Assembly: GCA_964551015.1 (NCBI GenBank)
Contig: CAZKBP010000044.1
Span: forward strand, 1-40,810
From: CAZKBP01 sp964551015
GTDB taxonomy: Bacteria > Bacteroidota > Bacteroidia > Cytophagales > Microscillaceae
Reading direction: 5' to 3'
Length of the DNA stretch: 40,810 nt
Position numbers and translations under genes: made by a program. The notes under the pieces were generated by a model, which saw only the letters and a program-made list of their open reading frames with translations, was not told the DNA's origin and did not search any database. This document shows positions 7,701 to 16,709 of the stretch, in pieces. The first letter of the stretch is position 1. Every line of letters starts with the position of its first letter.

Positions 7701-8609
7701 ATGAACTACACTTTACACCAACTCCAAGTCTTTCTGGAAGTGGTTCAGCAAGAGAGCATTACCAAGGCTGCTGAGGAAATGAATATGACCCAACCCGCCC
7801 TTTCTATTCAACTAAAAAATTTTCAAATGCAGTTCGATATTCCACTCACGGAGGTCATTGGGAGAAAATTATACATCACTGACTTCGGAAAATCTATTGC
7901 AGAACTAGCCGAAAATGTCATCCGAGAAGCCGAGGCCATTAAGTACAAAACCAAAGAATACGGGGAGCTTCTGACGGGTAGGCTTAGAATTTCCTCGGCT
8001 TCCACGGGCAAATATGTGATCCCCTATTTCTTGAGTGGCTTTTTGGAAAAAAATCCGGGAATAGATCTGGGGTTGGATGTAACCAACAAAACCAAGGTAG
8101 TCAGTGACTTACGCAATAATAGAATTGACTTTGCCGTGGTTTCGGTCGTACCAGAGGAGGTAAAAGTTGATGAAGAAGAACTTCTAGAGAATCGCTTGTA
8201 CTTAGTGGGCAATACGACCCAATATCGCAAAGAGCGACCTTTCATTTTTCGTGAAGAAGGCTCAGCCACTCGAAAAGCGATGGATCAATATCTAAGTCAG
8301 GAAGAAAAGAGGAAACGTATTGAGCTTACATCCAACGAGGCCGTGAAGCAGGCCGTGATCGCAGGTTTGGGCTATTCCATTATTCCTTTGATAGGAATCA
8401 AAAACGAACTTCTCAACCAACAGCTCTATATCATTCCTGCTCGATCATTGCCTATCGTGACCAATTGGCGTTTGGTGTGGCTCAAAGACAAGAAACTATC
8501 GCCCGTAGCCAACGCCTACCTCGAGTACATACGAGCGGAGAAAGCATCACTCATAGAGGCTTGTTTTGGATGGTACCTTGGTTTTGATGAATCCAAGATG
8601 AATGCTTGA
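7701..8609 (+). CDS. LysR-family transcriptional regulator (CbbR/CmpR-like)
   Basis: A 302-aa LysR regulator. Residues 1-60 are the winged helix-turn-helix with LHQLQVFLEVVQQESITKAAEEMNMTQPALS. The linker helix runs to about residue 90, and the ligand-binding domain (from RLRISSASTGKYVIPYFLSG, near 94) reaches about residue 290. The recognition helix pattern and the ligand domain opening resemble CbbR/CmpR regulators, which control carbon fixation and bicarbonate uptake genes. That fits its position divergent from the SbtA-like operon. Start at the ATG 7701, directly after the AT-rich operator region. The most likely job is control of the permease pair and of its own gene; this is inference from orientation. 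Confidence 0.93.
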   Translation: MNYTLHQLQVFLEVVQQESITKAAEEMNMTQPALSIQLKNFQMQFDIPLTEVIGRKLYITDFGKSIAELAENVIREAEAIKYKTKEYGELLTGRLRISSASTGKYVIPYFLSGFLEKNPGIDLGLDVTNKTKVVSDLRNNRIDFAVVSVVPEEVKVDEEELLENRLYLVGNTTQYRKERPFIFREEGSATRKAMDQYLSQEEKRKRIELTSNEAVKQAVIAGLGYSIIPLIGIKNELLNQQLYIIPARSLPIVTNWRLVWLKDKKLSPVANAYLEYIRAEKASLIEACFGWYLGFDESKMNA

Positions 8610-8634
8610 ATACCTAGATACCATCCAAATCAGC
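8566..8634 (+). terminator. Possible terminator hairpin after the LysR gene
   Basis: TTGGATGGTA (8566-8575) and TACCATCCAA (8619-8628) form a perfect 10-bp inverted repeat spanning the LysR stop codon, with a short T-rich stretch after it (CTTTTATTT from 8634). The loop of about 43 bases makes it a weak candidate. It lies in the 31-bp convergent gap to the next gene. Confidence 0.3.
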
Positions 8635-8640
8635 TTTTAT

Positions 8641-9219
8641 TTACTCTTCATAAATAGTCTGGGCAATTTTTCCTTCGGTCGTAATCTCTAAGGTGTGCCC
8701 GTGCATGTAGCTTATCTCAGGAGCCACGTAAAGACGGTACAAACCAGCCAGAGGCGTTTCTTGGTAGCTCGCTTCTTCTACTTTGGAGGATTTGAATTTA
8801 GAATTTTTCAGGGCATAGACTACCTTTTCGGGAAGGTTTTGGATATCCAATTCCACGTCTGTCTGCTCCCAGTTGCCTAATTTGTCAAAGCGGACTTTAA
8901 ATTGATGCCCTTCTATCGAGAAATTAGCTTTGAAAATAAGTCTCTTCTGTGCCTGTCTGGGGCTGGTAACCGCGAAGGGGATCAGCGTGTCGGCTTTTAC
9001 CTGATACTTATTGATTTCAGGATACATCTGTGGCAGCACTTGGGTAATGTATTGACCGGGTAGCGATTGATAGTTGGCTTGTGGCTTTTGCTGGACTTCT
9101 ACTACACTGTAGAGTTGCTCCTCTGAGAGGGTGTTTTCTTTGTCTTGGGCTTGTAAACTAAAATTAAATGACGCAAGTATTAGCCAAGAAACGCCGAGGA
9201 GTAGTATATGTTTGCGCAT
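8641..9219 (-). CDS. Secreted PepSY-like domain protein
   Basis: 192 aa with a clear signal peptide (residues 1-24, MRKHILLLGVSWLILASFNF then SLQAQ). The mature part carries one PepSY-like beta-alpha module at about residues 108-190. It has the typical order VRFDKLGNWEQTDVELD, then LPEKVVYALKNSKFKSSKVEEA, a YRLYV strand, and the closing LEITTEGKIAQTIYEE. Such periplasmic proteins are common in Bacteroidota and their function is mostly unknown. The domain call rests on the strand/helix pattern and the GnW and LP-x-x-V motifs. It converges on the LysR gene and is followed upstream by the terminator of the acyl-CoA synthetase gene, so it forms a single-gene unit. Confidence 0.8.
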   Translation of the reverse strand: MRKHILLLGVSWLILASFNFSLQAQDKENTLSEEQLYSVVEVQQKPQANYQSLPGQYITQVLPQMYPEINKYQVKADTLIPFAVTSPRQAQKRLIFKANFSIEGHQFKVRFDKLGNWEQTDVELDIQNLPEKVVYALKNSKFKSSKVEEASYQETPLAGLYRLYVAPEISYMHGHTLEITTEGKIAQTIYEE

Positions 9220-9336
9220 AAGATTTGTAATAGTTTTGGGATAATATTGAGTTTCAAGATTAAGTAATCGTCTGCATTTTTGTTAAAGAGCAGCGATAAA
9301 ATTTCTGTTAAATTTTCGAGTGAGCGCTTATTCGCA

Positions 9337-9370
9337 TAAAAAAGCCCAGTGGGAGGTACTCCACTGGGCT
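9337..9370 (-). terminator. Intrinsic terminator of the acyl-CoA synthetase gene
   Basis: AGCCCAGTGG (9343-9352) pairs perfectly with CCACTGGGCT (9361-9370) over an 8-base loop. On the minus strand the stem is followed directly by a run of T (the A6 at 9338-9343). It starts 20 bp past the stop of the gene at 9391. Confidence 0.85.
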
Positions 9371-9390
9371 CAAATGATGACTTGTTGTGA

Positions 9391-11103
9391 TTAGTCTTCC
9401 CAAATCACGTGGTCAGATTTTTCGTACCAACCTTCTAATTTATTCCCATAAACTTCCTCCATCACATTGCGTTTGATTTTGAGGGTAGGGGTGAGCATAT
9501 TGTTTTCAATACTCCAAGGTTCACGAGCTACAATTACTTTTTGTATTCGCTCGTAATTGACCAGATTCGCATTGATGGATTTTCTGGTGGCTTCCAGGCT
9601 TTGAGCTACTTCTGCTTGTTCTTCGCGGGCTCTTTTTTGCCCACTTTCAGAGAGTACTACCAAAGCGACCGGTTGGGGTAAGCCTCTACCCACCACACAG
9701 ATTTGTTCTACGTAATTGTTGGTTGCGTAGCCTTCTTCAATGGGGCCGGGTACAATGAATTCACCTTTGGCGGTTTTGAATTGGTCTTTGACCCTTCCGG
9801 TAATTTTCAAGAAGCCTTCTTGGTCAATTTCTCCCATATCACCCGTGTGAAGCCAGCCATCTTTGATGGTTTCAGCGGTTTTTCCGGGTTCTTTGAAGTA
9901 ACCTTCCATCACCCATTCACTCTTCATGAGGACTTCTCCCGTTTTCTCATCAATCTTGAGTTGGCAATTGGGATAGGCTTGACCCACGGTACCAATTTTA
10001 ATTTTGTCTTTACGCATGATCGTACAACAACCTCCATTTTCGGTCATTCCGTAGGCTTCTTGTACCGTAATACCCAATTTTTGGTACCACTCCAGTAGAG
10101 AAGGGGGCATCGGGGCGGCTCCGGTGAGGGTCAATTTGGTCTTAGCAAGTCCCAGTGTTTTTTTGATGCGGTTTTTGACAATTCCGGAGAGGATAGGAAT
10201 TTTTAAGAAGGTATCTAGCTTTTTCTGTGGCATTTTATCGAGCACTCCCATCTTAAATTTCATCCAGATACGTGGTACAGCCAAGAAATGAGTGGGTTGT
10301 ACTTCGGCTAAGTTCTTAGCAAAGCTTTCAAGAGACTCTACGAAAGAAACCGTCCCGCCTGAATACAAACTAGCCGTTTCTACGATGCCTCTCTCGGCGA
10401 TATGGCAAAGTGGTAAGTAGGAAAAGAAGCGATTATCTTCTCCATTGAGTTTTAGCAGATCAGAAGCATTATGAATGGCATAACCCATCCGAAAATAGCT
10501 GTGCATCACCCCCTTGGGCATACCTGTGGTTCCAGAAGTGTAAACAATGGTCTGTAGGTCCTCTAAGGTAGGCATAGGGCTTTCAGCCATGGGTTGATAG
10601 GCCGCAATGAGGTCATCCCATTGGCGGTAGCCTTTTTGTTCGGCGGGACTATCTGGGAAAGTAATGCAATGGACAGATTCAGGTATGCCGTCTTTCATAG
10701 AAGGCCAATCGTCCAATTTGCCGATAAATAAGACTTTACATTCACTATGAGTAAGGACTTGGTTGAGCTTGTCGGCTAGTAGGGTAGGGTAGAAAGGAAC
10801 CGATACGTGCCCAGTCATCATAATTGCCAAGTCACTCATGAGCCAATGTGCACAGTTTTTGGACACAATACCAATTTTGCTCTGCGCAGGCAAATCCATG
10901 GCTTTGATGGCAGCAGCCATACGTCTGACTTGATTTCCTACTTCTTGCCAAGTGTATTCTTTCCATTGATCTCCCTGGGGTTGTCTAAGATAGACTTGGT
11001 TAGGGCGGGTTTTTTCCCAATGATAAAAATGGTGCAAAATCGGTTTAAGGTCTTCCTTATTTGAAATCGAGTGGTCTTTTACCTCAGCCGTGGTTTGGGT
11101 CAT
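9391..11103 (-). CDS. Long-chain acyl-CoA synthetase (AMP-forming), copy 1
   Basis: Activates fatty acids with ATP and CoA through an acyl-adenylate; COG1022/FAA1 type, cytosolic or membrane-associated. The P-loop IVYTSGTTGMPKGVM lies at residues 186-200, the A5 region has QEAYGMTENGG, and the C-terminal A7-A8 region reads LHTGDMGEIDQEGFLKITGRVKDQFK with K/R positions intact. A lysine-rich C-terminus (TPTLKIKRNVMEE) carries the expected A10 lysine. At 570 aa it is full length. It is about 60% identical by eye to the next gene (11288-13003), from which it is separated by 184 bp, so the two are a tandem duplication. An intrinsic terminator follows and three inverted repeats lie upstream, so it appears to be transcribed on its own. 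Confidence 0.92.
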   Translation of the reverse strand: MTQTTAEVKDHSISNKEDLKPILHHFYHWEKTRPNQVYLRQPQGDQWKEYTWQEVGNQVRRMAAAIKAMDLPAQSKIGIVSKNCAHWLMSDLAIMMTGHVSVPFYPTLLADKLNQVLTHSECKVLFIGKLDDWPSMKDGIPESVHCITFPDSPAEQKGYRQWDDLIAAYQPMAESPMPTLEDLQTIVYTSGTTGMPKGVMHSYFRMGYAIHNASDLLKLNGEDNRFFSYLPLCHIAERGIVETASLYSGGTVSFVESLESFAKNLAEVQPTHFLAVPRIWMKFKMGVLDKMPQKKLDTFLKIPILSGIVKNRIKKTLGLAKTKLTLTGAAPMPPSLLEWYQKLGITVQEAYGMTENGGCCTIMRKDKIKIGTVGQAYPNCQLKIDEKTGEVLMKSEWVMEGYFKEPGKTAETIKDGWLHTGDMGEIDQEGFLKITGRVKDQFKTAKGEFIVPGPIEEGYATNNYVEQICVVGRGLPQPVALVVLSESGQKRAREEQAEVAQSLEATRKSINANLVNYERIQKVIVAREPWSIENNMLTPTLKIKRNVMEEVYGNKLEGWYEKSDHVIWED

Positions 11104-11173
11104 GTCTTTTCTGCTTTAAAATTTGATAAAAAGTTAATAAAAAATGAAATGATGAATGAAATTCTATTTTCGT

Positions 11174-11238
11174 TTGGAAAAATTGAATATTTCCAATAGG
11201 AAAGTTATGCATTCCGCATAAATTTTCCACAGGAAAAT
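11174..11238. promoter_or_regulatory. Cluster of three inverted repeats upstream of synthetase copy 1
   Basis: Three back-to-back perfect palindromic elements lie here: TTGGAAA/TTTCCAA (11174-11180, 11190-11196), TTATGC/GCATAA (11205-11210, 11216-11221) and ATTTTCC/GGAAAAT (11222-11228, 11232-11238). They are 70-135 bp upstream of the minus-strand start at 11103. The repeated GGAAA half-sites suggest regulator binding; the regulator is not known. Confidence 0.45.
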
Positions 11239-11287
11239 CTCCTAATTTTACAAAAAGCAAACTAAATTATTAATTAATTACAGTTGA

Positions 11288-13003
11288 TTATTCGAAAATT
11301 ACAGTTTCAGAAAGCGCATACCAAGCTTTTAGTTGCTCTTGATATTGATTCTCAAGTATATTCCGCTTGATTTTGAGGGTAGGGGTGAGCAACCCGTTTT
11401 CTACACTCCAAGGCTCTCGGCACACAACGATCTGTTTTAATCTTTGATAATTTACCAGATCCTGATTAATCCGTTTCAGGTCTTTTTCCAATTGGGCTTT
11501 AACTTCTGCTTGAGTCTTGGCTTGGCCAAGCTCCGAGAGTACCACCATAGCCACAGGTTGAGGCAGACCCGTACCCAGCACACAGACTTGCTCGAGGTCA
11601 TTATTGGTGGCAAATTTCCATTCGGTCGGGCCAGGCACAATGTATTCGCCCTTGGCCGATTTAAACATATCCTTAACTCGTCCCGTGATTTTGAGGTAGC
11701 CGTCTTCATCGAGGGCACCCATATCTCCGGTGCGTAGCCAGCCGTTTTTGAAAGTTTTTTCGGTCATTTCTGGCTCTCGGTAATAGCCCGTCATCACCCC
11801 TTCGGAACGCATCAGGATTTCGTTGTTTTCCTCTTCAATTTTTACTTCTACATAATCGTAAGGTTTGCCCACGGTACCCATTTTGATGCCATGCTTGGGC
11901 ATAATGGTACAGCCTCCTCCGTTTTCGGTCATTCCATAAACCTCTTGGATGTGAATGCCTAATCGCTTGTACCACTCGATGAGTGAAACGGGCATGGGAG
12001 CCGCTCCGGTCAGAATCAAGCGAGCACTATCCAGACCCAAAGATTTGCGAATGCGTTTTTTAATGATTCCTGAAATGATGGGTAATTTCAAAAGACGATC
12101 TAATTTTTTTTGAGGAATCTTAGCCAAAATGCCCATTTGGAATTTAGTCCAAATACGAGGTACGGCAAAAAAATGAGTAGGCTGAGCCGCTTGTAGATTT
12201 TGGGCAAAAGTATCCAGAGATTCGGCAAAGTAAATCGGGCCGCCCGAGTACAAGCTTCCTCCTTCCACGGCGGCTCTTTCGGCAATGTGGCACATGGGCA
12301 AGTACGAGAAAAAGCGACAGGCACCATTGGTTAATTGCAGGGCTTCTGCTCCTTGCTCCATATTGGCCGAGCTACGGTAATAATCAAACATCACTCCCTT
12401 GGGATTGCCCGTGGTACCCGAGGTGTAGATGATGGTGCGCAAATCTTCCAGAGCAGGACGATAGTTTTCTTCCAGAGGCGAATGCTTCGCGATCAGGTCA
12501 TCCCACGCTAAGAAATTTTTGCCTTCAATGCGGTCATTTCCTGGATAATGGGGAAAGCTAATCACTTGCACCGCATCTGGAATACCTGCTTTCATCCCCT
12601 CCCAGACATCTAATTTTCCTACAAACAAAACAGGGCATCGGCTATGCTCTAATAGATGCTCGAGTTGAGAAGCAATCAAACTAGGATAGAAAGGCACCGA
12701 TACGTGCCCTGCCAAGGCGATGGCTAGATCACAGATGACCCAATGGGCACAGTTTTTAGAAATAAGGCCGATGTTGCTCTTTTCGGGTAGGTTCATGGCT
12801 TTCAGGGCGGCGGCCATCCGGCGTGCTTGATTTCCTACTTCTTGCCAAGTGTAATCTTTCCATTGATCTCCATCAGGCTGTTTCAGGTAGACTTCGTGAG
12901 GCTTGGTTGCCTCCCATTGGTAAAAAAGGTCTAGTACCGTTCTTAATTGTGATTTATCAACGCTTGGCCTAGATTTTATATCAGATTTGGTTTCAGTAGC
13001 CAT
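11288..13003 (-). CDS. Long-chain acyl-CoA synthetase (AMP-forming), copy 2
   Basis: 571 aa, the same enzyme family as the neighbouring copy. P-loop IIYTSGTTGNPKGVM near residue 190, IQEVYGMTENGGGC near 350, and LRTGDMGALDEDGYLKITGRVKDMFKSAKGE near 425. It ends with the TPTLKIKRNILENQ A10 lysine region. Both copies keep all catalytic motifs, so neither looks degenerate. Differences concentrate in the N-terminal substrate domain and the last 20 residues, consistent with diverged chain-length preference or expression (inference). A -7-like box TATATTTG (13048-13041, minus strand) and a 9-bp inverted repeat lie just upstream. Confidence 0.92.
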   Translation of the reverse strand: MATETKSDIKSRPSVDKSQLRTVLDLFYQWEATKPHEVYLKQPDGDQWKDYTWQEVGNQARRMAAALKAMNLPEKSNIGLISKNCAHWVICDLAIALAGHVSVPFYPSLIASQLEHLLEHSRCPVLFVGKLDVWEGMKAGIPDAVQVISFPHYPGNDRIEGKNFLAWDDLIAKHSPLEENYRPALEDLRTIIYTSGTTGNPKGVMFDYYRSSANMEQGAEALQLTNGACRFFSYLPMCHIAERAAVEGGSLYSGGPIYFAESLDTFAQNLQAAQPTHFFAVPRIWTKFQMGILAKIPQKKLDRLLKLPIISGIIKKRIRKSLGLDSARLILTGAAPMPVSLIEWYKRLGIHIQEVYGMTENGGGCTIMPKHGIKMGTVGKPYDYVEVKIEEENNEILMRSEGVMTGYYREPEMTEKTFKNGWLRTGDMGALDEDGYLKITGRVKDMFKSAKGEYIVPGPTEWKFATNNDLEQVCVLGTGLPQPVAMVVLSELGQAKTQAEVKAQLEKDLKRINQDLVNYQRLKQIVVCREPWSVENGLLTPTLKIKRNILENQYQEQLKAWYALSETVIFE

Positions 13004-13036
13004 ACAAAATAATTTGAGTGGTAGATTGATATGTTT

Positions 13037-13073
13037 TATTCAAATATAAACATTTTGTGCTAAAATTTGAATA
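13037..13073 (-). promoter_or_regulatory. Inverted repeat overlapping a -7 box of synthetase copy 2
   Basis: TATTCAAAT (13037-13045) and ATTTGAATA (13065-13073) form a perfect 9-bp inverted repeat with 19 bp between. The minus strand reads TATATTTG at 13048-13041, an exact match to the Bacteroidetes -7 consensus TAnnTTTG, 38 bp before the start codon. No good -33 TTTG is seen. This is consistent with a promoter covered by an operator. Confidence 0.5.
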
Positions 13074-13124
13074 TAAACAGCCTTAGAAAAAGGCATACCA
13101 GCAATCATCTACAACGAACTACTT

Positions 13125-14561
13125 CTAGCCCCTATCTTCTCTTCGCACTAGCTTCACCACATTTTCCACGTGATGCGTCTGTGGGAACATATCCACGGGT
13201 TGTACCGCCGTAACCCGATAATCTACATCCAATAATGCCAAATCACGCGCCTGGGTAGCGGGATTACAACTGACATAGATAATTTTATGCGCTCCTGTCC
13301 GTCGCATCATTTCTACCACATCGGGGTGCATGCCCGCTCGGGGTGGATCGGTAATGATTACATCGGGGCGACCGTGTGTTTGGATAAAAGATTCATCTAA
13401 TAAATCTTTAATATCCCCAGCGTAAAACTCGGTATTCTCGATCTGATTAATTTGCGCGTTGACTTTGGCGTCCTCGATCGCTTCGGGCACATACTCCAAG
13501 CCGATGACGTGCCGAGCTTGTCTGGCTATGAAATTAGCAATGGTACCCGTGCCCGTGTAGAGATCATACACGAGTTCGTGGCCTTGCAAATCAGCAAAAT
13601 CACGGGCAATCTGATAAAGTACTAAGGCTTGGTGGCTATTGGTCTGAAAAAAGGACTTGGCTCCGATTCTAAAGCGTAGGCCTTCCATTTCTTCCTCAAT
13701 GTAAGGCTTGCCTGCAAAAAGAACAGGTTCTAAATCTTGGTAAGCATCATTCTTTTTTGGGTTAATCAGGTAATGGAGGGAAGTGATTTGTGGGAAGCTT
13801 TTTTGTAAATGCCGAAGCAGCCCCTCTATGGCATCAGGTTCCTCCTTAAAGAAAATGACCATGACCATCCAATCTCCTAAATTACTGTTGCGAATTACGA
13901 TATTTCGGAGCAGGCCTACCTGTTCGCGCAGGTCAAAAAATTCTAGTTTTTTTTCTAAGGCATACTTTTTAGTGGCTAAACGGATGGCATTGGAAGGGTC
14001 GGGCTGGAGATAGCAATGCTCAATATCCAGAATTTTGTCAAAGCGTCCGGGAATATGAAAGCCAAGAGCCAGTTCATCTTGGGGGTCAAGCTCGGCAGGG
14101 TCTTGGGCTTTTCGGATTTGCATTTCTTCGGTGGTGAACCAGCGTTGATTCGAGAAGGTAAATTCTAGTTTATTGCGATAATAGCGGGTTTTTTCCGAAC
14201 CTAATATGGGTTGAATTTCGGGCAAATCTACCTTGGCAATGCGTTGTAAATTATCCATTACCTGCTGCTGTTTATAGCGAAGCTGGTTAGCGTAGGGGAT
14301 ATGCTGCCATTTACAGCCACCACAAGTGCCAAAATGCGCGCAAAAGGGTTCAATTCTTTGCTTAGCGTAGGAATGAAAGCGAATCGGGGTTCCTTCCAAA
14401 TAACTTTTGCGTTTGCGAATGATTTTCAAATCTACCACATCGCCAGGTGCTACCTGATTGCCGGCTACAAAGATGACGCGTTCTTGGTAACGGGTCAGGC
14501 ATTTCCCTTCGGCCGCCACATCTTGAATTTCTACTTGCTCAATGACTTGATTTTTCTTCAT
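13125..14561 (-). CDS. rlmD: 23S rRNA (uracil-C5)-methyltransferase, RlmD/RumA type
   Basis: 478 aa. An N-terminal TRAM RNA-binding domain (residues 1-58) is followed by the 4Fe-4S cysteines C74, C80, C83 (FCAHFGTCGGCKWQH) and C183 (IEHCYL). The SAM-dependent methyltransferase domain has VYDLYTGTGTIANF near 335, DPPRAGMHPDV near 407 and the catalytic cysteine C432 in IIYVSCNPAT. This is the normal layout for enzymes methylating U1939 (or U747) of 23S rRNA or related sites; the exact target site cannot be told from sequence. It lies 121 bp upstream of synthetase copy 2 on the same strand and is divergent from the T9SS protein gene. The minus strand reads TACCTTTG at 14587-14580, a good -7 box 19 bp before the start codon. 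Confidence 0.92.
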   Translation of the reverse strand: MKKNQVIEQVEIQDVAAEGKCLTRYQERVIFVAGNQVAPGDVVDLKIIRKRKSYLEGTPIRFHSYAKQRIEPFCAHFGTCGGCKWQHIPYANQLRYKQQQVMDNLQRIAKVDLPEIQPILGSEKTRYYRNKLEFTFSNQRWFTTEEMQIRKAQDPAELDPQDELALGFHIPGRFDKILDIEHCYLQPDPSNAIRLATKKYALEKKLEFFDLREQVGLLRNIVIRNSNLGDWMVMVIFFKEEPDAIEGLLRHLQKSFPQITSLHYLINPKKNDAYQDLEPVLFAGKPYIEEEMEGLRFRIGAKSFFQTNSHQALVLYQIARDFADLQGHELVYDLYTGTGTIANFIARQARHVIGLEYVPEAIEDAKVNAQINQIENTEFYAGDIKDLLDESFIQTHGRPDVIITDPPRAGMHPDVVEMMRRTGAHKIIYVSCNPATQARDLALLDVDYRVTAVQPVDMFPQTHHVENVVKLVRREDRG

Positions 14562-14663
14562 ATTTAAAAGTGTTAAATGACAAAGGTAGGCTTTTGGTAG
14601 ATTTTTTATTTTTTTTGAGGCAAATTCTCTACTTTAGAACATCCCTAAAAAGAACTTGCCCCT

Positions 14664-16586
14664 ATGAAAAAGATTTACCTTCTAATGGCTCTGTGGTTAA
14701 GCATAAATCCAGTTTTGTTGGCTACACACATTGTAGGAGGAGAATTTCAGTTAAGGCATCTAAATGGCTTTAATTACAATTTGACTCTCAATCTTTACTT
14801 TGATGACATCAACGGAAACCCCGAGGCAGAAGACCCCGAAGCAGTAGTACACATTTTCTCCAGGCGAGACAATACCTTGCTCCAAACGGTTACTTTGCCC
14901 AAGGGAGGAGACCAGAATGTCAATTTTAGCAATCCTACCTGTACGAGTTCTCAGGTGCAGACACGCTTGATCATTTACGCTTCTCAAATTTTCCTGAGTC
15001 CAGATGTATACAATGAAGCCGAAGGTTATTATATTGTCTGGGAGCGTTGCTGTCGTAATAATGCCATTAACAATATCGTGGCACCCGGTGACGTGGGGAT
15101 GAGCTTTTATTTAGAGTTTCCAGCCGTGATTAAGGATGGAACGCCTCAGATTAATTCTTCTCCTGCTTTTCAAATACCCAAAGGAGATTATTTGTGCCTG
15201 AATGAGCCTTATGAAATTAGCTTCGAGGCTACCGATAGTGACGGAGACAGTCTAAGATACTCACTAGTAACGCCACTGGCGGGTAACAGTGCTCCTTTTC
15301 AGGGTTCCATTATTCCTCCGCCTTTCCCAGGGCCGTATCAACCCGTGAGCTGGTTGGCTGGTTTTGATGAAAATACAGCCATTCCCAATGACTCTGCCCT
15401 GCCTGAAGGTGCTTTTCAAATTAACCAAAATGGCCTCATCCAAGTAACTCCTAACCAAACGGGTCTATTTGTCTTTGCAGTACTCTGTGAAGAGTTTCGA
15501 GATGGCATCAAGGTTGGTGAAGTTCGCCGTGATTTCCAGCTTTTTGTCATCGATTGTCCTACCAATGAGGCTCCTTCGGGAGACATTGTATTCGGTGGTG
15601 GCGAAAACGCCTTAATCTACCAACCAGAAGAAGTCTTGGAAGTTTTTTCTGGAAGTGGTAATAGTTGCTTCAGTTTTTGGGTAAAAGACCCTGATCCCAA
15701 CGAAAGACTAAACATTTCCCTAGTTCCTAAAAACTTTACCCCCAGACAGGCTTTCTTATCTGCTAGCCAAGTGATTACACAAGGGCCCGGTGATAGTGTA
15801 TTGGTAGAATTTTGCTGGCCTAGCTGTCTTTTGTCAGAGACAGATGCCAATGGAGATTTAATACCCTTTGAATTTGACTTGGTGGTGAGTGACGATCGAT
15901 GCCCCGCCCCCGGTAACGATACCTTGTCTGTGCAGTTGGTTTCCATTGCCGATAATAACGCGGCTCCCTTCGTATCTACCAATGCCAATACTGATCCCAA
16001 TCAAGTCTATGATTACCAAGTAATCAGGACTGTTTTGCAACCTTTTTTCTTTGACGTGATTGCCCGAGACCCGGACGAGAACTTCATGGAATTATTTGCC
16101 GTAGGGAGAGGTTTCAATCTGGAAGATTTTGGTATGCAATTTCTAAATGTATCTGGTCAAAGTATTCTCACCTCCAGATTTGTATGGGAGACCAACTGCG
16201 ACTTTGTTTTGGAAGAGGAAAATCGCTTCCTTATAGACTTTATCGTCATTGACCAAGGAACCTGTACCAATCGGACGGATACCGTCACGGTAGAACTCAT
16301 CTTGAATGATGCGGAAATTTTCTTGGATGAATTCGAGCCAGCCAATGCTTTCAGCCCGAATGGAGACGGGAGCAATGATACTTTCAGTATGCCCGATCTA
16401 CCTGCTAACAATTGCCGTTTCCAGTTTGAGAATATCGAGATTTACAATCGTTGGGGTAATCAGGTTTTTACCTCTGACCAGCGAGATTTTGCTTGGGATG
16501 GTGGGGGATTGCCCTCTGGCGTTTATTTTTATTTTCTTAATTTCAAAGGGCAGACTTACAAGGGCAATGTCACGCTGTTTAAATAA
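14664..16586 (+). CDS. Secreted surface protein with T9SS type B (CHU_C) sorting domain
   Basis: 640 aa. A signal peptide occupies residues 1-20 and is followed by the THIVGGEFQLRH opening seen in many gliding-related surface proteins of this phylum. Long beta-rich segments rich in Asn, Asp and Pro follow (about residues 30-530), with calcium-binding-like DSDGDSLRYS and DPDPNERL patches typical of cadherin-like folds. The C-terminal 90 residues are a CHU_C module: FSPNGDGSNDTF, then FENIEIYNRWGNQVF, WDGGGLPSGVYFYFL and a terminal KGNVTLFK. That module directs export by the type IX system. Even cysteine pairs in the middle suggest disulfides. The gene stands alone. Its binding target is unknown. 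Confidence 0.9.
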   Translation: MKKIYLLMALWLSINPVLLATHIVGGEFQLRHLNGFNYNLTLNLYFDDINGNPEAEDPEAVVHIFSRRDNTLLQTVTLPKGGDQNVNFSNPTCTSSQVQTRLIIYASQIFLSPDVYNEAEGYYIVWERCCRNNAINNIVAPGDVGMSFYLEFPAVIKDGTPQINSSPAFQIPKGDYLCLNEPYEISFEATDSDGDSLRYSLVTPLAGNSAPFQGSIIPPPFPGPYQPVSWLAGFDENTAIPNDSALPEGAFQINQNGLIQVTPNQTGLFVFAVLCEEFRDGIKVGEVRRDFQLFVIDCPTNEAPSGDIVFGGGENALIYQPEEVLEVFSGSGNSCFSFWVKDPDPNERLNISLVPKNFTPRQAFLSASQVITQGPGDSVLVEFCWPSCLLSETDANGDLIPFEFDLVVSDDRCPAPGNDTLSVQLVSIADNNAAPFVSTNANTDPNQVYDYQVIRTVLQPFFFDVIARDPDENFMELFAVGRGFNLEDFGMQFLNVSGQSILTSRFVWETNCDFVLEEENRFLIDFIVIDQGTCTNRTDTVTVELILNDAEIFLDEFEPANAFSPNGDGSNDTFSMPDLPANNCRFQFENIEIYNRWGNQVFTSDQRDFAWDGGGLPSGVYFYFLNFKGQTYKGNVTLFK

Positions 16587-16682
16587 GTAGATAGCACTTA
16601 GTACGGTGTACATCAGATTATTTTCGTTTGCCGAAGGAATGGATTTTTTTTAAGAAGATACTCTTTTTTGCGTTGATATTGC

Positions 16683-16690
16683 TATATTTG
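16683..16690 (+). promoter_or_regulatory. -7 promoter element of the exonuclease gene
   Basis: TATATTTG matches the Bacteroidetes -7 consensus TAnnTTTG exactly, 20 bp before the ATG at 16710. No convincing TTTG is found 19-21 bp upstream. Confidence 0.45.
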
Positions 16691-16709
16691 ATGTCATTGT
16701 GCAGACTAA

